The notes under the pieces: model-generated
Databases searched by the model: none
The model's input: only the letters and a program-made list of their open reading frames with translations
Told to the model about the DNA's origin: nothing
Shown: positions 36,101-45,431 of the stretch, piece by piece
Position numbering within the stretch: position 1 is the first letter of the stretch
Layout: every line of letters starts with the position of its first letter
Assembly (NCBI GenBank): GCA_947172415.1
Contig: OX359189.1
Span: forward strand, 9,686,501 to 9,750,500
Reading direction: 5' to 3'
DNA: 64,000 nt
Origin: Chondrosia reniformis
Lineage: Eukaryota > Porifera > Demospongiae > Chondrillida > Chondrillidae
Program-made: the position numbers and the translations under genes

Positions 36101-37049
36101 AGTATGCAGAGGAGCCAATCTTCCAGCCTCTCTGGAACTCCTTCCCCCTCACTTCCTGGGTTACTAGGGCGCACATGGCTATAGCTCTGTTGGATGTGAT
36201 AGAAGAGTTTGAGACGACTCCATACGGCGTCCTTTACCTCTGTGATCTGCAGGCCAGTAACCTTGCCTTCCAGAAACAATCTGATGGGAGTTACAAAGCG
36301 TATGCTATTGACATGGACATCTCATTCTTTGAGGGTGCCATGCTGTCCATCCTGCAGCAGGACATGGACGAGTTGAAGAAGTGCGAGGATGATCGGAAAT
36401 GTAGTTTCTTTAGTTGTCACTCAAAGTGCATCGAAGGAAAGTGTTCGCAGAAACTTGACACAAGTAACCTTCAAGTGAGTCTATATACATATGTACAACT
36501 GTATATGACAAGCATATCGGAATATAGGTTTGCTGACTGTTATCAACTTAATAGGCTATATTGGTACAGCCAGACCTGTATTCAAGGATGAGCATTGGAA
36601 CCAAGAATTTTGTTGTTATCATTACTGCTTTCATTTTGCAAACAATCTTTCTTTTAAAGTTTTGTACATAGAATTAGTATAGTTTTTATGTTAGCTATAG
36701 GGAGAGTGGATATACTCTTGTTGTGATTAATATATTGTATTATTATATGGTCCCTTATCTTTATATAAGAAGAAATTAAATGTTTATGTCTGTGTTTCAG
36801 TTACCTCCTCTCTTGTCTCTGTCACTAAAGGTGTTATGTACAGAATTATTAACTAATAAAGGTGATGTCAAAGAAGGTCTACTGCATGACCCACCTGGGG
36901 GTGTGGCATCCAAACTGCAGTACCTCCTGAGGAGGTGTGTCCATCCCGACAAGCTTCTCTACTTTATGAAGGACACACTTGTCCACTCTCCGTTACATTT
37001 ACTGAAACACATCAGAGATCTCCTAAAAGAGTCAGTCCATCTCTCATGA
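33163..37049 (+). CDS. FAM69/DIPK1-like divergent protein kinase, copy 2
   Basis: Predicted 414-aa membrane-anchored paralogue of copy 1. Exons: 33163-33336 (174 nt, exactly the length of exon 1 in copy 1), 35623-36474, 36831-37049. The exon 2 acceptor CCTGTAG was chosen because it starts at the family cysteine (CSNFSRGLLSGSYCSRLC). Residues 11-26 form a membrane anchor. The EF-hand loop is DSNHNGLLSYQE, with D/N ligands at 1, 3 and 5 and E at 12. Then come QVYGTCGDVF, LCDLQASNLA, IDMD and a C-terminal cysteine block (CSFFSCHSKC). Exon 3 could start 30 nt earlier (36801); homology with copy 1 favours 36831. Intron 1 is 2.3 kb and contains 22-bp tandem repeats. A polyadenylation signal AATAAA lies at 37051-37056, right after the stop. 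Confidence 0.85.
33337..35622. other. Large intron of DIPK-like copy 2
   Basis: 2.3-kb intron without recognised exons. It holds a perfect X-box, GTTGTCATGGCAAC, at 34828-34841, two 33-bp direct repeats near 34170-34235 (ATAACATATTGACAGATAG) and the 22-bp array at 35438-35570. Confidence 0.6.
35438..35570. repeat. 22-bp tandem repeat, about six copies
   Basis: Unit AATATCCTAAAGTGTGTAGGCT with single-base variants, in the intron just upstream of exon 2 of DIPK-like copy 2. Confidence 0.9.
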
Positions 37050-37458
37050 GAATAAAGTGAAGACAATTAACTATTATACTTTTGTAGTCGTGTATACTTG
37101 TATCGGACATTTATATGTTTGTTGTCATTTGTGTTTTTAAACCATTCAATGAATTTAGACGTGTTTTAATATTTTTCCAACTTCTGTAAGGATATCGATA
37201 TCGCTATATATTGGAAGACTTCGACTTTTGAGCGCAGTGCTGTACAAGTTTTCATTTAATCGATATCGCAATTGGGTTTTTGGCCATTCGATTAGAACCT
37301 ACAAATCGTCCCCGATTTTCACTTCCTAGAGGGGAGGACCGGATTAATTTGATGCAGGGCTGCCCATTAAAATATTCTAGATACCGTAACTGAATGTAAA
37401 TATAAGTAACTTCCACGAGTTTACTACTTAAGATCTAGAATCGCATTGTAAAAACGAA

Positions 37459-38802
37459 ATGGCTCATTCACGTCAGTGCAGTTACCAGGGAAAGGAGTAC
37501 ACTATTCTGGTGAGGGATCCTGACCGACTTCACGAATTGAAATGTCCCATTTGTCTTGAACTTGTTCACGAAGCGAAACAGACATCTTGCGGCCATCTTT
37601 TCTGTGCGGGATGCATCAAAGCTCGTGAATGTCCTGTGTGCCGAGTTAGCTGTGGGATCACTACTGATAATCGTGTAATAAGGGAGATAAGAAATCTTCA
37701 GGTGCAATGTTTGAACAGCGAGCGAGGTTGTGAGTGGCAAGGAGACCTTGGGGAATGTGAGGATCACATGACCAATAGGTGCCAATTTGAGGTAATATCC
37801 TGTCCCTTGGAGTGTGAAGTGAAGATGGAGCGACGTAAAAAGGACCATCATACCAACCAAGAATGCAAACTCCGTCCATTTACCTGTTCTTACTGTGGAC
37901 AAGAAGAAACATTTGACGTAATCACTACTTCCCACTACACTAGCTGCAGTTCCTTCCTGCTACCTTGTCCTGCTGAATGTAGAAATACTCTCAAACGTGA
38001 CGAAATGGAGCACCATTTAGCAACATGTGAGGAAGAACTGGTAGCTTGCAAGTATGCACAAATTGGATGTGATTCGGTCGTTAAGAGAAGGAATTCTGAT
38101 GATCACTTTCAAACTGAGAAGGATGGTCACTTGGAGAAAGCCATGAATAGTGTGAGCACACTTACTATGGTTGTTTCAACAATGTCACTTGGAGGACCGG
38201 TTGAGCCTCCCTTTCGCCACTGGCTTTCTTCTAAGCCATCTTGGTACCCTCTTCCTCCTTGCATTATAAAGATGGATAACTTCAAAAATATGAAGGAAGA
38301 GAATACAATATGGTACAGTGCTCCATTCTACTCCCACTTTGGAGGATACAAGATGTGCCTGTGTGTTTATGCCAATGGAAGTGGTGATGGTAAAGGTACA
38401 CACGTGTCAGTGTACATATGTCTGATGAGAGGTGAAAATGACAACAATCTCAAGTGGCCATTCAGAGGAAGAATCAAGATCACCTTACTGAACCAACTGC
38501 AACCAAATAACCATCTCTCAGATACCACAAACTTTACTAAAGACACTCCAAAAATATGTTGCGAACAAGTTATGGAAGGAGCAGGCTCAGGTCAGGGTTG
38601 TGGTCCAGATAAGCTCATTTCGCATGATGGTCTCAGTGCCAATGCAGAGAAGAAAATCTGTTATTTGAAAGGAGATACTCTCTACTTCAAAATAGAAAGT
38701 ATTGATGTAGAACTAGAAGATTGCAATACCGGTACTCCACCAACATATTCCTTTTTTTACAATTGGTTATTGGGTATATATAAACTCAAAAATATTATTT
38801 AA
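37459..38802 (+). CDS. TRAF-family protein (RING, TRAF zinc fingers, MATH), copy 1
   Basis: Intronless 447-aa cytoplasmic adaptor / putative E3 ubiquitin ligase. RING finger with C29, C32, C44, H46, C49, C52, C58 and C61, all present. Several TRAF-type zinc fingers follow in residues 75-225 (for example CEDHMTNRCQFEVISCPLEC and CEEELVACKYAQIGC). A TRAF-C/MATH domain occupies about 255-430 (IKMDNFKN..., SAPFYSHFGGYKMCLCVYANG). An in-frame TAA at 37429-37431 upstream of the ATG shows that translation starts here, unlike in copy 2. TRAF proteins couple TNF-receptor, TLR/IL-1R and CARD-type complexes to NF-kB and MAPK signalling. It is about 95% like copy 2 by eye, so the duplication is recent. 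Confidence 0.92.
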   Translation: MAHSRQCSYQGKEYTILVRDPDRLHELKCPICLELVHEAKQTSCGHLFCAGCIKARECPVCRVSCGITTDNRVIREIRNLQVQCLNSERGCEWQGDLGECEDHMTNRCQFEVISCPLECEVKMERRKKDHHTNQECKLRPFTCSYCGQEETFDVITTSHYTSCSSFLLPCPAECRNTLKRDEMEHHLATCEEELVACKYAQIGCDSVVKRRNSDDHFQTEKDGHLEKAMNSVSTLTMVVSTMSLGGPVEPPFRHWLSSKPSWYPLPPCIIKMDNFKNMKEENTIWYSAPFYSHFGGYKMCLCVYANGSGDGKGTHVSVYICLMRGENDNNLKWPFRGRIKITLLNQLQPNNHLSDTTNFTKDTPKICCEQVMEGAGSGQGCGPDKLISHDGLSANAEKKICYLKGDTLYFKIESIDVELEDCNTGTPPTYSFFYNWLLGIYKLKNII

Positions 38803-40207
38803 CCGTAAATAATTCTGAAGATTTATTATCATCATCACAATTTCATATTACTTTGCTTACATTTATTAGTGTTCATACATAATATGTAGTAGCTTTTTCA
38901 GACTATAAGTTTTAACTGTTTTAATTATCTTAAGATTGTATTTATGCATATGCACTACAAACTTAGTTGTATTGTTTATTATGGTTTTCTTTAAATTTGG
39001 ATGGATCATGTATTTTATACAAGTAAAATAAAAACATTTAAAAAATACATAGGGATCGATGGCAGTATTTGCAACAATAACTATAAAAGCACATCGGGAA
39101 AAGGTAATGAATTCGAAACAAGACTGGAAGGGTGTACCTCGAGAAGAGAGATTGTGTATATAGAGGGTGTAGGACAAATGAAGAAGTGGGAAAAAGAGAC
39201 TGTAATTATTGGTTGATACGGTGTCCTACGTAGGTGGGAGCCGGAAAGAAGACATCCTTTGACTAATGTTAAAGAAAGGCTTCCCAACTTAAGCATCCTT
39301 AACTGGTGACATTCAGTCAATCTGCTGCAATCACAGACTTAGCTTGTGAATGTGGGATTGCTCATGCAGCAGATCTACTTAATGTGGACTGCAAGATTTG
39401 GCTGATTCAGACTGTTATGATGTGCATGTGTATACCTGACAGTGTTTCATTACTTGGGTCTGTATCCTATATATAAAGTGCTGTTTTGCATATGTGCACA
39501 TTAATATTAATTATAATATAAAAATAATTTGTTTGTTGTTTAATTAACTGATCCATAGTTTCAGAACTTATAAGCTAATTCTAGACATTGTGTTCTTCCA
39601 TCTGACATTACCAACAATCATGCAGGACATGTGTCAGGATCTGAAGTGAAGGTTGCCTTCACACCACCTTCAGAAACAGAATATTGTATAGCATATACAG
39701 GTCTTAATATTGCAAATATTGACATACCATTGAGTTCTAGATCTGTTTTAATGTACGCATTATGTAGTATTGAAACATTACAGTAAACAACATGACCGGT
39801 GGAAATAGGAAACTTATACAGTATATACGACCATTAGATGTAAAGAAACAGATCAGAGATCTCCTAAGGGACTCAGTTTATCATGAGAATAAAGTGAAGA
39901 CCACCAATAATACTTTTATAGTCGTGTATACTTGTATCTGACAATTTATATGTTAGTAATCTTACAGCCTGTTTTATTATGCATTCTAAAGTAATGTTCT
40001 CTCTAGTTGTGGAGGTCAACTTGCTAGGAATAGGTTAATCTCCCCGTTTAATCATTTGTTTGATAGCACATATTTTCCGTGCCTACCATGTTTCTACAGC
40101 TTATATACAGTTAATGTATATACATATAGCGGGAATGAGACGACTATATACTCTTTTAGCACCAAATTTAGTAATATTTGAGCAGGTAACGCCCTATAAT
40201 GATAAAA
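38803..40207. other. TRAF-CARD flank with a fragment of the DIPK 3' end
   Basis: No complete gene. The block is repeated at 43295-44681 and, inverted, at 52080-53441. It contains a dispersed repeat (about 38990-39120) and, at 39845-39956, a copy of the 3' end of DIPK-like copy 2 (last codons, AATAAA and downstream flank; compare 37005-37130). This shows that the CARD gene was once joined directly downstream of a DIPK gene. Confidence 0.65.
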
Positions 40208-43200
40208 ATGGCGAATTCTTTCAGTTGCAAGGATTTCCTAAGAGAGAGGAGAGTTGACTGGGAGAATAACCTTCCTTTGAATGATGTCATTACTCGAATT
40301 CAAGCTGATGGTTACTTAAGCAAATTCCAATACGAAGAGTTGATTGCAATATCTAATTATAACGAAAGAAGAAGAAAATTTGTGAATCTCTTTTTGGAAA
40401 AAGATGAACGAGCTGTCGAGTACCTCTTCGATCTAGTACGTGGTCTGAAGGGATATTCCCATTTATTACCAGTGCAGCAGGACTGTGAAATCAGCAAATT
40501 GACAACAAGTGAGTAATCACCTAGTATATAATGAGCGATCGACCAATAAATAACACTCCTCAAATTGAGCTTGACAGAGATTTCGTTAACAAAACCATCT
40601 TGCCTTCCCTGAAAGAGGAATATTGCGACATTAGATCGGTAGCTTCGTCACTTCGAGCAGGTAATGTAATTACCCCGAGCGACCTGGAAAAACTTGACTA
40701 TATTCAGACTGTAAGAGAGGCAAACGGCTACTTTTATCAAATAATCGATAGAGATCCTTCAATAGATAAGCTTCGAGCTCTTTGTAAAGCCTTAAAGAAG
40801 GACACCACTATACAGCACCACCAGGAAATGGCTTCTAAGATATATACATTTATGCAAAGTAAGCTTCACTGCTGAAGTATCATTGATAATTTAATGACCT
40901 CGTACAGTCTAGTTGCACTATTTACCAATAATGTTACTCTTCCACTATAGAGCTGGAGGGTCAATGCACATCAATTGCATTAACTAATTTGACACAGCTC
41001 CCAAATTGGAGGAAGCTTTTTGAAGCTTTTGAATCTGAGCTGATTGACTTTCCTGAGTCCTATGACATCAGAAAAGCTCACCAAAATATTATGATTCAAT
41101 TGTCCTATGTTTTGAAAAAGATAACGGAAGAGGAACTGCAGGCTGCTCGCTCTAGCTTGCTGGATGGGTGTAAATGGCAGCTAGGAATTGAGATTCCTTC
41201 TGATATTCCTGACAGTACTACAGGACTAGAAAATTATCTCCAAATCTGGACCACTCCACTAGATGTTCGCATGGTGGAGTATGTAGAGGAAGCCATCAAA
41301 GACAAGAAAAAGACGAAGGAACTGGTGGTAGCTCTGGAGACACATAAAGATCAATTGAAAACCTTCTCAGAGGAGACCCTTACCTACTTTAAAGAGCATG
41401 GAGTGAAACTCAAAAAAGATGTAAATTTAAGCCACATTGTGGTCGAGGTCTCCCTCAAGCCAGAGGAATACCTCCTCAGGGAGTTACTTAGATTAAAAAC
41501 GTATCTCCAAAAGTGTCTTTTAATCAATCCGCTTTTGTTTAAAGGATTCATTGGCAACAGCATTTTGCTGATTTTTCAGATTTCAACCAAAGTAGCCTCC
41601 CTTCTTGCTCCCATTATCTTCAGCCACCAGTCCATCCTAAGGAATGACTACAGTGTAACAAAGATAGTAGTACAGGATCAATTTGCCGTGGATGTGCAGG
41701 AGGGGAAACACTATTCTCTAGTGAGTCTCATGAAAGTGTCCTCAATGTATAATGTACACAATTGAATATCAAATAATGTTTGGATAACTCCAGGAACTCA
41801 GGTTTGATAATTTAGAAATGCTGAAGCAATCTATATACAGTGTATACATGTTCAAAAACAATATTAAGAGCATATGCTTGTAGCAGTCATATAATATTCT
41901 GCCCCAATGTACACATTCTGTACATACTGTAGGTGCAGGCCTCCATTCAGGCTCTTCATTGTAAAGACGAAATGGCTCATTCACGTCAGTGCAGTTACCA
42001 GGGAAAAGAGTACACTATTCTGGTGAGGGATCCTGACCGACTTCACGAATTGAAATGTCCCATTTGTCTTGAACTTGTTCACAAAGCGAAACAGACATCT
42101 TGCGGCCATCTTTTCTGTGCAGGATGCATCAAAGCTGGTGAATGTCCTGTGTGCCGAGTTAGCTGTGGGATCACTACTGATGTTCGTGTAAAAAGGGAGA
42201 TAAGAAATCTTCAGGTGCAATGTTTGAACAGCGAGCGAGGTTGTGAGTGGCAAGGAGACCTTGGGGAATGTGAGGATCACATGACCAATAGGTGCCAATT
42301 TGAGGTAATATCCTGTCCCTTGGAGTGTAACGTGAAGATGGAGCGACGTAAAAAGGACCATCATACCAACCAAGAATGCAAACTCCGTCCATTTACCTGT
42401 CCTTACTGTAGACATGAAGGAACATTTGACGTAATCACTACTTCCCACTACACTAGCTGCAGTTCCTTTCTGCTACCTTGTCCTGCTGAATGTGGAAAGA
42501 CCATCAAACGTGACGAAATGGAGCACCATTTAGCAACATGTGAGGAAGAACTGGTAGCTTGCAAGTATGCACAAATTGGATGTGATTCGGTCGTTAAGAG
42601 AAGGAATTCTGATGATCACTTTCAAACTGAGAAGGATGGCCACTTGGAGAAAGCCATGAATAGTGTGAGTACACTTACTATGGTTAACGTTGTTTCAACA
42701 ATGTCACTTGGAGAACCGGTTGAGCCTCCCTTTCGCCACTGGCTTTCTTCTAAGCCATCTTGTTACCCTCTTCCTCCTTGCATTATAAAGATGGATAATT
42801 TTAAAAATATGAAGGAAGAGAATACAATATGGTACAGTGCTCCATTCTACTCCCACTTTGGAGGATACAAGATGTGCCTGTGTGTTTATGCCAATGGAAG
42901 TGGTGATGGTAAAGGTACACACGTGTCAGTGTACATATGTCTGATGAAAGGTGAAAATGACAACAATCTCAAGTGGCCATTCAGAGGAAGAATCAAGATC
43001 ACCTTACTGAACCAACTGCAACCAAATAACCATCTCTCAGATACCACAAACTTTACTAAAGACACTCCAGAAATATGTTGCAAACAAGTTATGGAAGGAG
43101 CAGGCTCAGGTCAGGGTTGTGGTCCAGATAAGCTCATTTCGCATGATGGTCTCAGTGCCAATGCAGAGAAGAAAATCTGTTATTTGAAAGGAGATACTCT

Positions 43201-43294
43201 CTACTTCAAAATAGAAAGTGTTGATGTAGAATTAGAAGATTGCAATGCTCCACCAACATTTTCCTTTTACAATTGGTTATTTAAGCCGAAATAA
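40208..43294 (+). CDS. Predicted CARD-TRAF chimera (alternative CARD exons, helical exon, RING, zinc fingers, MATH)
   Basis: Exons: CARD1 40208-40508 or CARD2 40531-40858 (both end in phase 1), common exon 40951-41720, and 41939-43294. The totals, 2427 or 2454 nt, are whole codons (808 or 817 aa). CARD1 has RRVDWENNLPLNDVI and AVEYLFDLVRG helices of the CARD fold. CARD2 is a second, divergent death-fold module. The common exon is a helix-rich region I do not recognise. The last exon starts ASIQALH, the first residues of a coiled-coil exon still complete at 50014-50217. It is cut near 41957 by a duplication breakpoint and then stays open, in frame, through the 5' flank and the whole TRAF copy 2 (own ATG at 41972, RING cysteines all present). 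TRAF2 could also be translated alone. Fusion at transcript level is a prediction. Confidence 0.6.
41972..43294 (+). CDS. TRAF-family protein (RING, TRAF zinc fingers, MATH), copy 2
   Basis: 440-aa single-exon paralogue of TRAF copy 1, differing at scattered residues plus a 2-residue insertion (MVNVV against MVV) and a shorter C-terminus. The RING (CPICLELV ... CPVCR), zinc fingers and MATH domain are complete. The in-frame stop that lies upstream of copy 1 is absent because the duplication breakpoint is 15 nt upstream of the ATG. This is either a separate TRAF or the 3' part of the CARD-TRAF chimera described at 40208. Confidence 0.88.
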   Translation: MAHSRQCSYQGKEYTILVRDPDRLHELKCPICLELVHKAKQTSCGHLFCAGCIKAGECPVCRVSCGITTDVRVKREIRNLQVQCLNSERGCEWQGDLGECEDHMTNRCQFEVISCPLECNVKMERRKKDHHTNQECKLRPFTCPYCRHEGTFDVITTSHYTSCSSFLLPCPAECGKTIKRDEMEHHLATCEEELVACKYAQIGCDSVVKRRNSDDHFQTEKDGHLEKAMNSVSTLTMVNVVSTMSLGEPVEPPFRHWLSSKPSCYPLPPCIIKMDNFKNMKEENTIWYSAPFYSHFGGYKMCLCVYANGSGDGKGTHVSVYICLMKGENDNNLKWPFRGRIKITLLNQLQPNNHLSDTTNFTKDTPEICCKQVMEGAGSGQGCGPDKLISHDGLSANAEKKICYLKGDTLYFKIESVDVELEDCNAPPTFSFYNWLFKPK

Positions 43295-44681
43295 TTCTGA
43301 AGATTTATTATCATCATCACACAATTTCATATTACTTTGCTTACATTTATTAGTGTTCATACATAATATGTAGTAGCTTTTTCAGACTATATAAGTTTTA
43401 ACTGTTTTAATTATCTTAAGCTTGTATTCATGCATGTGCACTACAAACTTAGTTGTATTATGGCTTTCTTTAAATTTGGATGGATCATGTATTTAATACA
43501 AGTAAAATAAAAACATTCAAAAAATACATAGGGATGGCAGTATTTGCAACAATAACTATAAAAGCACATCTGGAAAAGGTAATGAATTCGAAACAAGAAG
43601 GGTGTACCTCGAGAAGAGAGATTGTGTATATATAGAGAGTGTAGGACAAATGAGGAAGTGGGAAAAGAGACTGTAATTATTGGTTGATATGGTGTCCTAG
43701 GTGGGAGCCGGAAAGAAGACATCCTTTGACTAATATTGAAGAAAGGCTTCCCAACTTAAGCATCCTTAACTGGTGACATTCAGTCAATCTGCTGCAATCA
43801 CAGACTTAGCTTGTGAATGTGGGATTGCTCATGCAGCAGATCTACTTAATGTGGACTGCAAGATTTGGCTGATTCAGACTGTTATGATGTGAATGTGTAT
43901 ATACCTGACAGTGCTTCATTACTTGGGTCTGTATCCTATATATAAAGTGCTGTTTTGCATGTGTGCACATTAATATTAATTATAATATAAAAATAATTTG
44001 TTTGTTGTTTAATTAACTGATCCATAGTTTCAGAACTTATAAGCTACTTCTAGACATTGTGTTCTTCCATCTGACATTACCAACAATTATACAGGACATG
44101 TGGTGAGGTTCTGAAGTAAAGGTTGCCTTCACTCTACGTACCTTCAGAAACAGAATATTGTATAGCATACACAGATCTTAATATTGCAAATATTGACATA
44201 CCATTGAGTTCTAGATCTGTTTTAATGTACGTATTATGTAGCACTGAAACATTACAGTAAACAGCAAGATCGATGGAAATAGGAAACTTATACAGTATAC
44301 GACCATTAGATATAAAGAAACACATCAGAGATCTCCTAAGGGACTCAGTTTATCATGAGAATAAAGTGAAGACCATCAATAATACTTTTATAGTCGTGTA
44401 TACTTGTATCTGACAATTTATATGTTAGTAATCTTACAGACTGTTTTATTATGCATTCTAAAGTAATGTTTTCTCTAGTTGTGGAGGTCAACTTGCTAGG
44501 AATAGGTCAATCTCCCCGTTTAATCATTTGTTTGATAGCACATATTTTCCGTGCCTACCATGTTTCCACAGCTTATATACAGTTAATGTATATACATATA
44601 GCGGGAACGAGACGACTATATACTCTTTTAGCACCAAATTTAGTAATATTTGAGCTGGTAACGCCCCCTATAATGATAAAA
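43295..44681. other. Second copy of the TRAF-CARD flank
   Basis: Same content as 38803-40207, with the DIPK 3'-end fragment at 44316-44430. No independent gene visible. Confidence 0.6.
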
Positions 44682-45032
44682 ATGGCGAATTCTTTCAGTT
44701 TCAGGAATTTCCTAAGAGAGAGGAGAGTTGAGTGGGAGAATAACCTTCCTTTGAGTGATGTCATTACCAAAATTCAAGCAGATGGTTACTTAAGCAGATA
44801 CCAATACGAAGAGTTGAATTCAATATCTAATTATACCGAAAGAAGAAGAAAATTTGTGAATCTCTTTTTGGAAAAAGATGAACGAGCTGTCGAGTACCTC
44901 TTCAATCTAGTACGTGGTCTGAAAGGATATTCCCATTTATTACCAGTGCAGCAGGACTGTGAAATCAGCAAAGTGTCAACAAGTGAGTAATCGTGAGTGT
45001 TTTAAATTTAACCATCCGCGGCTGCATGCATT

Positions 45033-45080
45033 TTTGTAATCATTCAATTCATCCATATAGATGAATTGAATGATTACAAA
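45033..45080. repeat. Perfect hairpin, about 20-bp arms
   Basis: TTGTAATCATTCAATTCAT and its complement flank an 8-base loop in the CARD-AIG1 intron. A second small palindrome (AGGGAGTAC / GTACTCCCT) lies at about 45434-45455. No gene. Confidence 0.8.
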
Positions 45081-45240
45081 GAATAATGGACTTGTATAAT
45101 GATAATATACTAAATGGCAGCAAATTGATTTTCACTTTCTTATATTGTGTATTGTGTTCTACCAATTTTAGAGAAGGTGCATATCTAGCCATTATAATAA
45201 TATAGAAATATTAAAAATTTTCTACAAAAATAGTGAAGAT

Positions 45241-45431
45241 GTAGGGATGGCACAAAAAGTAGAGAAACAAGAAAGGGATGTTACACAGTGAAGTATTAGC
45301 TATACATAAATCCTACAAGCAAGGGTGTTGTATGATTCATGCATAGCTAATACTTCATTGTGTAACATCCCTTTCTTGTTTCTCTACTTTTTGTGCCATT
45401 GGGGAAAACGAAAAAAACGCGTCATCCCTAC
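45241..45431. mobile_element. Foldback/MITE-like element in the CARD-AIG1 intron
   Basis: Left arm 45241-45303 (GTAGGGATGGCACAAAAAGT...) pairs with 45343-45399 and 45423-45431, the right arm being split by about 23 extra bases. It is non-coding. A target-site duplication is not clear. Part of the arm resembles the dispersed repeat family of this window (CTTGTTTCTCTACTTTTTG), which suggests two copies of that repeat in inverted orientation. Confidence 0.7.

Noticed and set aside
37468-37935. 155-codon minus-strand frame (also at 41981-42448)
   Set aside because: Antisense shadow of the TRAF coding sequence; its conservation follows from the sense strand.
40509-40530. CARD1 and CARD2 joined by a very short intron
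   Set aside because: The only AG between them would give an intron of about 10-20 nt, too short to be spliced; alternative first exons fit better.
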